Below the pieces are notes generated by a model that had not been told where the DNA came from, made no database searches, and saw nothing but the letters and a program-made list of their open reading frames with translations. The position numbers and the translations under genes were made by a program. Shown in pieces: positions 11,666-21,500 of a stretch of 64,000 nucleotides of DNA (positions within the stretch are counted from its first letter, which is position 1; each line of letters begins with the position of its first letter). Origin of the DNA: Palaemon carinicauda (Eukaryota; Arthropoda; Malacostraca; Decapoda; Palaemonidae); contig NC_090746.1 of NCBI RefSeq assembly GCF_036898095.1, forward strand, positions 111,839,339-111,903,338, in the 5' to 3' direction.

Positions 11666-12843
11666 TTTATCACTTTTGATTTTCTGTTTGCACTTATTTC
11701 ACTGAACTCGAAACTTTAAGTGGTTTGTACCTGAAACACGCAATTCTATCCTTCATTAAAAGTTAGTAATTGCGAAAACAGTATTACAATGTAACAGAAA
11801 AACATAATGAAAGATAAATAATTCAGTGGCTGGAAAAGAGACTAAACTAGATCAAATAAACTACGTTTAAAATCTCTCACCGCATAAAGCCTGGGAACAA
11901 GAATAAAACTCTAGAAACGTTTACCTTCTTCCCCTAAAGAGACTAGGGAGAAGAGCAAAAACGATAACAACGTTACCCGCTTGAACGAAACGTTTATCCT
12001 CCTCTCTCTCCCTCCGTCTCTATCTCTCTCTCTCTCTCTCTTGACTTAGAACCTGAGAGATGAGCCCAATTATATATATCGTTAAAACATATTATTGTTA
12101 AAGGAAAAAAACTGAAAGATTTCCCAAATAAAAAGTTCCTTTATTAGAATTAAAACCATTTAAGCTAAGAAAGAATGAACAAAACACTAGAATCGGTTTA
12201 CTCTTACTGCAACGTGACACCGTGAATACTCTCTCTCTATCGTAACGATAGAGCGCAAGTTGAACGTTCTGAACGTCAACAACTGCAGAGACAAAACAAA
12301 ACGTTAGTTCAACTTTGAAAACAGTACGAGACTATCAAAGAAATTCTTTCAAAAACATTAAAATAGCATAATATGTTAACAGGTAAAAACGAAATGACGG
12401 GCTCAATGTTAATTAACTTCGGTTCCAAGAAAAGACCGCCTACTATTAGGAAAGGTCGAATATAAACAAATATAAAAATTAATTTTAATAAGTTTATAAT
12501 AAAAGGAAGTTAATCGAAGAGGCCTATAAAAGGCGGAGAGATATAAAATAAATCTATAACTTTTGTTAAGCAAAATTAAGAAAGAGAGTCTATACTCTCT
12601 TCGACACCAACACTTCCGTCTAAGGGAAGGGTCGGCCATTAAAAGTGAAAGAGAGTTCATACTCTCTTCGTCACCAAAATTAAATCAAAAATTAAATCAA
12701 ATTAATTCCAAAAACTTGCTAAGCTAATGATAAAGCTTCCTGAATAGCGAAGGCTAAACTCTAGAGCAAATACATCACCAAATCGTGAGCAATAACTCCA
12801 GAATCAACAGCGTATCCATGTAGGTCTAGCCGGAGGCACGACA
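11666..12843. other. 5' non-coding region of DIRS B
   Basis: This AT-rich leader lies between the high-coordinate ITR and the gag-like ORF. It contains a (CT)n-rich patch near 12,000-12,045 and several copies of actctcttcg/agagagt phrases (12,585-12,670). The frame at 12409-12660 looks like chance. No defined promoter could be picked out. Confidence 0.6.
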
Positions 12844-12998
12844 GAGGAAAAATTGAGGTGGTGTTGACAAGAAGTACTGGAGTACCTGACCACAGATGGC
12901 GCTGTTGTGTTCACCCCCACCTGTATAGCGATCGCTGGCGTATCCCGACCGTAGATTTCTGTCGGCAACAGAGTTGACAGCTACATGATTATCGGGTA
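12844..12998 (-). repeat. DIRS B inverted terminal repeat, high-coordinate copy
   Basis: This is the inverted partner of 6118-6273, starting gaggaaaaattgaggtgg and ending near gattatcgggtaa. The outer end continues to 13015, where aaaaa joins Tigger flank. Confidence 0.93.
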
Positions 12999-13224
12999 AG
13001 ATTAATATTGAAAAACTGCTTTTTTATTTATTATTTCATTATTATTATTCTTTTTTTTGGTTTGTATGTATTTATTATATTGTATTAATGTAATGTGTAA
13101 TTATGTGTAGCCATTTATTAAGGATTTATTATGGGTTTTTAGGCTGAGGAACGAATTAAATAAATTACCATGTATTCTTATGGGAATATTTGCTCCAACA
13201 TACGATCGTTTTAACATACGAAGC

Positions 13225-13266
13225 AGTTTCTGGAACGAATTAAGATCGTATGCAGAGGTATCACTG
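13225..13266 (-). repeat. Tigger right terminal inverted repeat
   Basis: It ends gcagaggtatcactg immediately before TA (13267-13268). The complement begins CAGTGATACCTCTGCATACG and matches the left end imperfectly. Confidence 0.85.
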
Positions 13267-13868
13267 TATTTCTGTTAAAGAAAGTATATATGTACAGTAA
13301 CATACTATGCAAGAGACAACACATAAGAAGTTGCATCATGCTTCACAAACGCATAGCGGCGTAGGCTACCAGTTGTCTCAACAAAAACATCGAACACTTA
13401 CAATAAGTACAGTTAATCTGTACTGTACTAATATTACTGTACATATATTACAGTAATATACACTACACTATCAGTGAGTATTAGCTTACAGTATAGTATT
13501 ACTAGATAAGAACACCTTTTACCATACAGAACAGTTAGGGGATGATAACGATTCAAAGAAACTTTACAGTAGCACAATACTGTACTGTAACCTGTGTCCA
13601 GTAAGTAGTGTACATGAGTGCAAATATACTGTATACCATACATATGATTATAAACTGTTGTACAAACCAAATTAAAACAATATTAGGCAGTATTTATTAC
13701 GTTAATCATCAGCTCGGGCACCCACTCGTGGCAAGGAGCAGTGACTTTTTAGCTTAGGAGTTAACCCACCCTAGTGAAGCATTTATTCGCAAAAATTCCC
13801 TTTTTGCACCTGTGTCTGTAACCTAACTAACGCGAAGAGGGAGGCCTGACTGTAGTTAACCCTCGCTA
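13267..13868. repeat. Tandem unit S, copy 2, right part
   Basis: This continues copy 2 after the Tigger and matches 1706-3020 of copy 1 without the hAT element. At about 13,530 it holds the uninterrupted hAT target (cagttaggggatgat). It ends ttaaccctcgctaaattc and passes directly into copy 3. Confidence 0.85.
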
Positions 13869-14240
13869 AATTCTAATAGCTCATCCTCTCAGCAAAGTTT
13901 GTATTCCAGTTACGGAAAAATTATAATATATGGAGTAAATCACTAATGGTGGATAAGCAAATTAACTTACAGCATAATAATGTAGATCTTGTGGATAATT
14001 CCAATCTTGCATTGGCAATGATTTCCAGGTGGAAATAAACATTCTCATTTTCTATTCCATGTTACAATACGGTACTGTAGATTAATCACTGATAACCTGA
14101 AATGAAGTCAAGATTTAATACAGATACATTTTTGTAACTATCAAACCACATTATATTTACATTAGTGAAATGCTCACAGAATTATTCTAATCATTATTTT
14201 TACTATAATTATCATCATTCAATAATGTAACCTGATAACT
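13869..14240. repeat. Tandem unit S, copy 3 (partial)
   Basis: This begins taatagctcatcctctcagc and follows copies 1 and 2 through aataatgtaacctgataactta, with more substitutions than copies 1 and 2 show between themselves. Similarity fades after about 14,240, so only the first third of the unit remains. Confidence 0.8.
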
Positions 14241-15578
14241 TAGATTTCTTTCTGGTCACTGTGATCCTTTCCTAAAGGAAACACCATGCAATATTGATTG
14301 ATTTGAAGTTCTCTGGCATCCTGACATCGAAGGTCATTGACGCCGATGCAATATTGAAACAGCTTATTTAGTAGTAACTTAAAACAGTGAAAAGACAGAA
14401 CGCAGTAAAGCTGGAGGGCAAAGCAACACAAAAATAAAGTGACATCTACAATACATCCCTTCTAGACATTTGTACAGTAAGCATATTTGCAACATGTCTT
14501 GGAAAGAATTGCACATTTAATCCATTTAAAAATAATGCTTTCGTCATAATCTTAACAGAGTTTGAGCCACGAAAAAAGTAAGAATCTGTGAAATGTTTTA
14601 TGGAACCGACACTTTTTTAGGACGTAGCAAACCACCACCTCTACTTTTTGCCTCTTATGTTCCACTAAATTTCCTTTCTTACCATTCCACACTCCTCCCA
14701 TTCCTTCCTGTTCTAAATTCTGTCACACGTTCATACATTTTTCAACTCAATAATGAAAGCAATTAAAGAAATGACAATGAACTCTATGTTCAGAAACATG
14801 AGGTAATTGAGCCGTTACCTGGATGTGAGAGCAGTGAAAGGGCTAAATGGTTTAAAGCAATATATGTATAGCTGTTAATTACTCAATTTCATTAGATGAA
14901 ATTACTGTATGTCCCAAAACAAAAAGGCTTCAACATCTTGGAGTATCCTTACAACAGAAACTACAGGGCCATTCAGTAGCGAGCATGGCGTAGTCGTCGT
15001 CTTTTTTTTTTTCTCAACTCCATTGAGTACCTGTATTTTGATGTCTTTTCTTCTAAATCTAACCTATTTGTCTTTGGGTCATGACCCACATGTCCAACCG
15101 GTTTCATTGAAATTGGTTCAATAGTTTTTGAATAGTTTCAAAACAAAAGATTAACATTGCATTTTATTTTCAAAATAATGCTGCGTACATGTACTTTGAT
15201 GTACTTTATCTAAAATGTTACAGATTTATCCTTGGGTCATACCCAACATGACTACCAAGTTAGGTCAAAATCGATCCAAAAGTATTTGTTTTAAGTTGCT
15301 CACAAACAAAGAGACAGGGGTTAATACACACCTTTCGCAAAATCCTTAATTTTGGCGAAGGCAATAACTTATCACAAAAGGTTCTCTACACAAGCATCAT
15401 GCTTATTAATAAAAGAACTAAATTGTAATTTATATACACCAAGAATGAAGTGACCATAGTTAGGGATAAGAAAGATCGAGCATGTGCACACACAGGCATT
15501 AAGTTTTCAAACTACTTCATACTGTAAGAATAAAATGTCTGTGGCAGGGTAAAAACTATGCAATCAGAAATAACCTAA
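14241..15578. other. Unassigned AT-rich DNA with a weak internal duplication
   Basis: No gene recognised. Around 15,030-15,110 and 15,190-15,290 two related segments occur, each with a cttTGGGTCAT or ccttGGGTCAT core, a 'gta...tttgatgt' lead-in and a following gttcaaaa/gatccaaaa phrase. This suggests an old tandem duplication within a dispersed repeat. The frames at 14240-14431 and 14909-15124 have no family resemblance. Confidence 0.5.
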
Positions 15579-15630
15579 AATGACAAATTCGTAGATAATT
15601 TGTATTTTTCCTAACTATACAAACCTTAGC

Positions 15631-15765
15631 TATTTACATGGGGTAATTACTTCGGCGTAGTTGAATGACAAGTCATAAGAATTTTAACAAGGGTTTACTA
15701 CCCCTCCACTAGTTAGCGGGGGGTAGGGTCCCCCTCACACACACCGGTGAAAAACTCACTTTACT
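15631..15765 (+). repeat. DIRS C inverted terminal repeat, low-coordinate copy
   Basis: It reads tatttacatggggtaattac, then ttcggcgtagttgaatgaca, and passes through a C/G-rich stretch to caccggtg. The partner at 54747-54840 matches imperfectly and lacks about 45 bp of the central part (roughly 15,692-15,735). Confidence 0.85.
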
Positions 15766-15812
15766 TAGAGGTAGGACTTATCTTGGGGGACAGGGCTGGC
15801 GGGCACATAACT

Positions 15813-15913
15813 GTAAATAGCTAAGGTTTGTATAGTTAGGAAAAATACAAATTATCTACGAATTTGTCATTTGTTCAGTAACTGAAATACAAACCACACT
15901 ATTTACATGGGGT
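15813..15913. repeat. DIRS C internal complementary region
   Basis: Bases 15813-15870 are an exact inverted copy of the outer low end (about 15580-15637). Bases 15868-15913 are the inverted complement of the outer high end (54826-54870) with a few substitutions. The join reads gtcatttgttc, the expected head-to-tail junction of the element ends. Confidence 0.88.
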
Positions 15914-16324
15914 TTGGCTTGCCTAGGGATTCCATATTCGAGCGATTAAGTACTCGGACAATAGGGAATCCCTGCTCCTCGCTAGCGGTTGTGAAACTGC
16001 CGCGGCCTATGTAAGGTGTATGCGAAGGTGAAAAGTGACTTGTCCCAGGCAGTTGACTTGGAGTTCCTCAGAAGGAAATCTAGGCTAGGACTCTCCCAAT
16101 ACCACCTCGTCAGGGTATGGGGACATAACAGTATTATACCTAATACTAGGAACACAAGGAAGTATGGTCTACCTGCAGTGGTTTGAGGTCAGTGCAGAGA
16201 ACCCAGGATGCTGCTTTCTCCAAGGGAGGAGAGGATGAAGAAAAGAATAAGGGCCAGACAGATCTTTTCATTCATGCAGACTAACACCAGGTAACAATGC
16301 CCTCAACCTTCTGCTACTTGTCCA

Positions 16325-19010
16325 TTAAGGAGCCTCAGGTTTAGACCAGCTGTCGTGCAGCCACCACAGGGCCCATAGAAACGTATCGAGCCTCCTGTGG
16401 GTCATGTCTTGCAGGTAAGGGGGTGAGGTGGTGGTCTGACGCTTCAACACCCCCGCATGCAGGACCTGCGTCACTGAATGATGCTTCATGAAGGGCAGGG
16501 ACGTAGCTACGCCCTTGACATCATGCGCTCTAGGGTGATGCGACGGAGAAGGGTCAGGATTCAAGGCCAGGTGTAACACCCTGCGAATCTAGGCTGAGAT
16601 GATATTCCTGGTGATCCTTCTCTTCATTTTCCCAGGGTCCACGAATGAGGCTTGAACGTGGGGACGAACTGCAGCTGTTCTCTTAAGACACCACCTCAGA
16701 CTCCCTACCGGCAAGGTAGGAGATGGTTTGGGTCATCTGCAACAGGACGGAGACTCGAAACCTGGAAAGAGTCAAACCGCGGGTCAGGCACTCCCGGGTT
16801 CTTTGTCTTGGCAACAAAACTCAGGGACGAACCTGAACGTTACCTCGCCATATCCCCTTGAATGGGCGATGTCGTATGAGAGACCATGTGACTCGCTTGG
16901 CCGAGGATAAGGCTAGCAGGAACATTGTCTACCCGGTAAGGTGGTGATCTGGGGCCTTACGTAGTGGTTCGTCGGGAGGTCTCTTTAGAGACTTGAGGAC
17001 TCGAACCACGTTCCAAGGAGGAGGTCTCACCTCCGACTGAGGGCAGGAGAGGACGAGGCTTCGTATGAGGAGTGTGTGTTCCAGCGAGGGAGAAATGTCT
17101 ATCCTTTGAGCCAGAAGGCAATACCTAAGGCTGAGAGATAGCCTTTCACAGCCGAAACTGAAAGGCACATTTCATCCAGCAAATCCACGAGAAGCTCCGC
17201 TATCGCTGGAAGCGGCATCGTGTGGAGGGATGCCCTCTCCACGACACCAACCACAGGAACTCGCCCCTTCGCCTGGGAGACTACTGTGGAAGACTTGCGC
17301 AGGTGTCCAGACCTCCTTTTTGCAACTTGTTGCGAAAATCCTCTCTCTTTGAGGAGATGCTGGATAGTCTCCCGGAGGGAAGTCGAAGCGATGCTACGGC
17401 TTTGTGGAGGATGTTGGCATGTGGTTGTGTGAGTAACCCGTAACGTGGAGGGGGCTCCCTCGGAGGCTCCGTAAGGGGTTACAGAGGGACTGGTGAGCCA
17501 TCTGCGAGAGGCCCTAGCGGAGCTATGGAGGTCATTGAGAGACTGACCGATACTCTGGTCTTGTAGAGTACTCTCCTCGTCAGCCAGAACGGGGGAAGGC
17601 AAACACATCGATGTTGTCCCACCGTTGCTGGAAGGCATCTTACCAGAGGGCCTTGGGGTCCGGGACCGGGGAGCAGTACAGCGGGAACTTGCAGTTCAGC
17701 GCTGTAGCGAACCGGTCCACAGAGGGGAGCCCCACAGAGTCAGGACTTTGTAGGCTACTTGAGGATCCAAAGACCACTCGGTATATGGTGTCTGTGTCGC
17801 ACTGCTCAGACTGTCGGCGAGCCCATTCCTTTGCCTGGAATCAAGCGAGGTGCTAGGGTGATCGAGAGAAACTCGGGCCATCTCGGTATCTCTACTGCAG
17901 GATGGGATGGCTGTACTGAAAAAGTACCTCCCTGTCTGAGCATGTAAGCCATCACTGTGGTGTTGTTGATCCTCACAACCACAGAGTAGTCCGCCAGGCT
18001 CGGTGGAGCTACTGAAGTGCCAGAAACACGGTTTTCATCTCTAGTAGGTCTAGAGACGGTACTTTCCTGGTTCTGACCACCGGCCTGAGGTCCCGTGGTT
18101 CAGAACGTGGCCCCACCTCCCCCCCCCCCTTTTCTTTGACGCGTCCGAAAACAGCATCAAGTCTGGGGGGAGGACGAGAAGGTCCACTCCCTAATGTAGA
18201 TTCTCGTCTGCTTCCCACCACTGGGGGTTCGTCTGTTCCGGGTGTCCCCTAGGGATCCAGGCGTCCGGGGAGTCGTGTCCCCGACTCCCCCGCGCCCTGA
18301 GTCGCCACTGGAGAGAACTTATCCTGAGGCGACTGTTGGAAACCAGACGGGCCAGGGAGGAGAGACGTAACCACATTTGGGTTGGAGGTTCTTCTCGTGT
18401 GGTGAAAGGTCTCGCGACCTTCCTCCGCCTGGCCATCCTGTCATCTGAAGGGAAGGCTTCGGGAGATTGGTGTCTAAGACCATGCCTAGGTATACCAGAC
18501 TCTGAGAGGGCTGCGGGAAGGACTCCTCGAGGACCACCATGATCCTTAGAACTTGGCAAAGTCCGAGGAACTTGTCCCGATGGCGAAGAAGGGTTGCCTT
18601 CGAGTTTGCTAGGATCAGCCACTCACCCAGGAAACGGAGGGGACGGATGCCGATCCTCTGAGCCCACGAAGAGATCAGAGTGGAAGCTTCGGCGAACACT
18701 TGAGGTGCTGTGGAGAGACCGAAGCACAGCACCTTGAACTGGTATATCTGTCTTCCAGGCAAAATCAAAAGTACTCCCTTGAAGACGGGTGGACCGGGAT
18801 TGGAAGTACGCGTCCTACAGGTCCAGTGTACACATGAAGTCTTGTGGTTTAGCCGCAAGACTGACCGCGTCTGCCGTCGCCATGCTGAACGGAGACTGTT
18901 TGACAACCCCGTTCAGTGTCGAGAAGTCGATAACCGGTCTCCAGCCTCTAGAAGCCTTCTCCCAGGGAGGAGACGATTAAGGAAGCCTTGGGACGACCGG
19001 ATCTATTGAA
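16325..19010 (-). pseudogene. DIRS C RT-RNase H-tyrosine recombinase, heavily decayed
   Basis: Right to left, RT is seen from about 19,000 (YRLLDTERGC in one frame, DAYFQS in another). The 18319-18906 frame follows with QFKVLCFGLSTAPQVF, then FLGEWLIL where the family has the YLDDWL active site, so the catalytic aspartates are lost, and SQSLVYLGM. RNase H remnants lie near 18,000-18,220, broken around a C11 homopolymer (18,118-18,128). Recombinase remnants are at 17099-17638 (LLKERGFSQQVAKR, SVSAVKGYLSALG) and 16325-16579 (HDVKGVATSLPF). In the latter the second catalytic Arg is Lys, and the expected Trp is Leu in HAGVLKRQ. The gene has many frameshifts and stops and is older or more decayed than that of element B. 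Confidence 0.82.
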
Positions 19011-19999
19011 GGAGGCAAACTCGGAGAGCTGGCCCTCGGCCTGGTCTCTGGCACTCTTCATTCCCTGAGACCAGGGCAAAGCTGCACTGGCCCAAGGAGT
19101 TCTTGGGTGGCGTAGATTCGGTCCCAGACCGTATCCTTCCCTTTACGAAGAGGAATCTCTGGGTCTGGGGTCCCCTTGAGGTTCCTCCTGAGAGTCAGGA
19201 TATGCCAGAACGCAAGTTCCAACCCCTGGAGCTCTCCTCCTGATGGACTGGCAGCAAGGTCTCCCATCCCCGGAGGTTCTTCCTGGGGAGACTCTTAGAC
19301 ATGCTCCAAGGGTCCATCTGATTCCTGCCGGGTCCTTGCGGAAGACTGGGCCTTCGGTTCCCTCCTAGGAGGGAAACAGGACTTCAGCAATGAAGGACGT
19401 AAGGCTTTCGCCCCCTTCGCACGAGAAGATTTCTCAGGAGGAGGCGGGGATTCCCCCTTTGGTGTGATGGGGGAGAGGACCAGATCTTCCGACCCTCCTG
19501 GGGATGGGGAAGAAGTCTGAGGAGGGCTCATTGCCTGCGTAAGGACTCGCGAAGGGACAGGATAGTCCTTGGAGGAGATACCATGTCAGGGATTCCTCCC
19601 TCCCTCTTCAGGGGGGGAGGAAGTTGCTACTGATTAGTGACCCCAGTCAGAAAGCACAGGCTCATCGCCTGCGTAAGCGCTCTGACAACGGCGTCCCACC
19701 AGGGTTGCTTACCGACCGTCGCGCTGTCAGATAGTCCCTCTGGAGGGAAGAGGATCGTTCGATCCCTTGGAGGAGTTGACACGAGGGTTCGCCCGTAGAG
19801 AATCTGCAATGAAGGGAGAAGAGACCTTTGACCTGTCCGGAAACCTCCCCTCCTCCGGAGAGGGCGCTGTGGGGAGGGGAACGCGAAGGTGGCCTGACCG
19901 CCAGAATCCCTACAGTAATTAGGGCTTGATCGTATTGGAGAACGGTACGCCGATCACGCTGGTGATCGCGCGAAAGCACAGTTCTGGGTAGCGCGTGAA
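19011..19999 (-). other. Central gag/pol linker of DIRS C
   Basis: Minus-strand frames at 19295-19531 and 19627-19979 are Pro/Ser/Arg-rich (SPPQTSSPSPGGSEDL) without a domain I recognise. By position this is the C-terminal part of the gag-like ORF. The segment is GC-rich compared with the flanking DNA. Confidence 0.45.
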
Positions 20000-20940
20000 T
20001 GAAACGTGCATAGCAGGATAACCGCGCTCACACGCACGCGTACCCGCGTGACTGTGGGCGTATCGGCGATCGCGCGGGGGGAACCATCAGTGCCTGCATG
20101 GATGATCCCCGCGCTTCCACGCGTATGAAGATCGTCGGTGCTTGCGCGCCAAAGATCGTGGGCAATTGCGGGGGAAACCATCGCATGCGCGGACGATCTC
20201 AGCGACAGAAGATTGCCGGTGCTTGCGAGCCGTCGGCGATTGCGCGTGGGAAACCATCCCACGCGCGGAAGAAATAACGCGGACAATCTTCGGCGTCTAC
20301 GCGTGTACGAAGATCGTCGGCGCTAGCGTGAGAGACGATCGTCGGTGATAGTGAGTGGGAAACCATTGGTGCCCGCGCGCGTACGATCTCCGGCTATGTA
20401 AGATGATCGTCAGCGATCGTGCGAGCGCGTACGATCTTCAGCGCTCACGCGCGTGCGAAGATCGTCGGCGCTCAAGCGCGAGAGAAGATAGTCGGCGATC
20501 GCGAGCGGGAAACCCTTGGTGCCCGCACGCGGACGATCTACGACGATCGCGGACGATCTACGACGATCGCAGACGATCCGCGATGATCGCGCCCGGGCAA
20601 CCATCCCACGCATGGACGAGCGGGAAACCGCGTGCGGATGATCCGTGATGATCGCGCACTTCCCCCCGCGCACGGAACGATCTTCGGCGCTTATGCGCGT
20701 TATGAAGATCGTCGGCGCTTGCGCGCCTAGAGTGTATTAGAAGATCGTCGGCTAACGATCTTCGACGATCGCGAGCGGGAAACCGCGCGCGGAAGGGCCT
20801 CTAAGATCGCGCGCAGGAAACCATCACGCGCGCGGACAATCTTCGGCGCTTACGCGCGAGTGAAGACCGTCGGCCCTTGTGCGTCTAGAACGCAACAGAA
20901 GATTGTCGGAGAGAGCGCGCACGCGCGCTAGGTTGGAGGA
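20000..20940. repeat. GC-rich, CpG-dense degenerate tandem repeat
   Basis: Recurrent phrases include gaagatcgtcggcgct, gcgagcgggaaacc and acgatct, repeated with irregular spacing; nine or so copies of g-ggaaacc-type boxes are seen between about 20,080 and 20,830. The repeat is dense in GATC and GCGC. On minus it encodes Arg/Ser-rich repeats (RSSRIVCDRRRSS). It occupies the same place in element C as the LRQEPQ minisatellite does in element B, but its unit is unrelated. Confidence 0.8.
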
Positions 20941-21000
20941 TGAGCCAACTCGTAGATCAGGAACTGGGATGCGTCCCTAAAAGGGAGGGCATCCCCTGAA

Positions 21001-21500
21001 NNNNNNNNNNNNNNNNNNNNNNNNNNNNNNNNNNNNNNNNNNNNNNNNNNNNNNNNNNNNNNNNNNNNNNNNNNNNNNNNNNNNNNNNNNNNNNNNNNNN
21101 NNNNNNNNNNNNNNNNNNNNNNNNNNNNNNNNNNNNNNNNNNNNNNNNNNNNNNNNNNNNNNNNNNNNNNNNNNNNNNNNNNNNNNNNNNNNNNNNNNNN
21201 NNNNNNNNNNNNNNNNNNNNNNNNNNNNNNNNNNNNNNNNNNNNNNNNNNNNNNNNNNNNNNNNNNNNNNNNNNNNNNNNNNNNNNNNNNNNNNNNNNNN
21301 NNNNNNNNNNNNNNNNNNNNNNNNNNNNNNNNNNNNNNNNNNNNNNNNNNNNNNNNNNNNNNNNNNNNNNNNNNNNNNNNNNNNNNNNNNNNNNNNNNNN
21401 NNNNNNNNNNNNNNNNNNNNNNNNNNNNNNNNNNNNNNNNNNNNNNNNNNNNNNNNNNNNNNNNNNNNNNNNNNNNNNNNNNNNNNNNNNNNNNNNNNNN
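21001..21500. other. Assembly gap of exactly 500 N
   Basis: A run of 500 N, almost certainly a fixed-size scaffold gap and not a measured distance. It falls exactly between the end of DIRS C gag sequence (gggcatcccctgaa) and the first visible, partial satellite monomer. Confidence 0.99.

Larger units (their letters stand above)
6076..13015 (-). mobile_element. DIRS-like tyrosine-recombinase retrotransposon B, nested in Tigger
   Basis: This 6.9-kb element is oriented right to left. It has inverted terminal repeats (6118-6273 and 12844-12998), not direct LTRs. Next to the low-coordinate end lies an internal complementary region (6318-6408) that joins the complements of both outer ends. This arrangement is diagnostic of DIRS1-type elements. 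The flanks show no target duplication; a shared A run (AAAA) joins the ends, as expected for recombinase-mediated integration. In coding order it holds a gag-like ORF with tandem repeats, a truncated RT, RNase H and a tyrosine recombinase. All are disrupted, so the copy is inactive. Confidence 0.9.
3747..13266 (+). mobile_element. Tigger/pogo-type DNA transposon carrying a nested DIRS-like element
   Basis: The element starts CAGTGGAACCTTTACATA and ends TGCAGAGGTATCACTG. The reverse complement of that end, CAGTGATACCTCTGCATA, pairs with the start as an imperfect terminal inverted repeat. It is flanked by TA (3745-3746 and 13267-13268), the target duplication of the Tc1/mariner-pogo superfamily. 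The tandem sister copy shows the uninterrupted sequence. Without DIRS element B (6076-13015) the transposon would be about 2.6 kb, a normal Tigger size. It carries a broken transposase gene (4075-5808), and its 3' end lies at 13016-13266. Confidence 0.92.
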
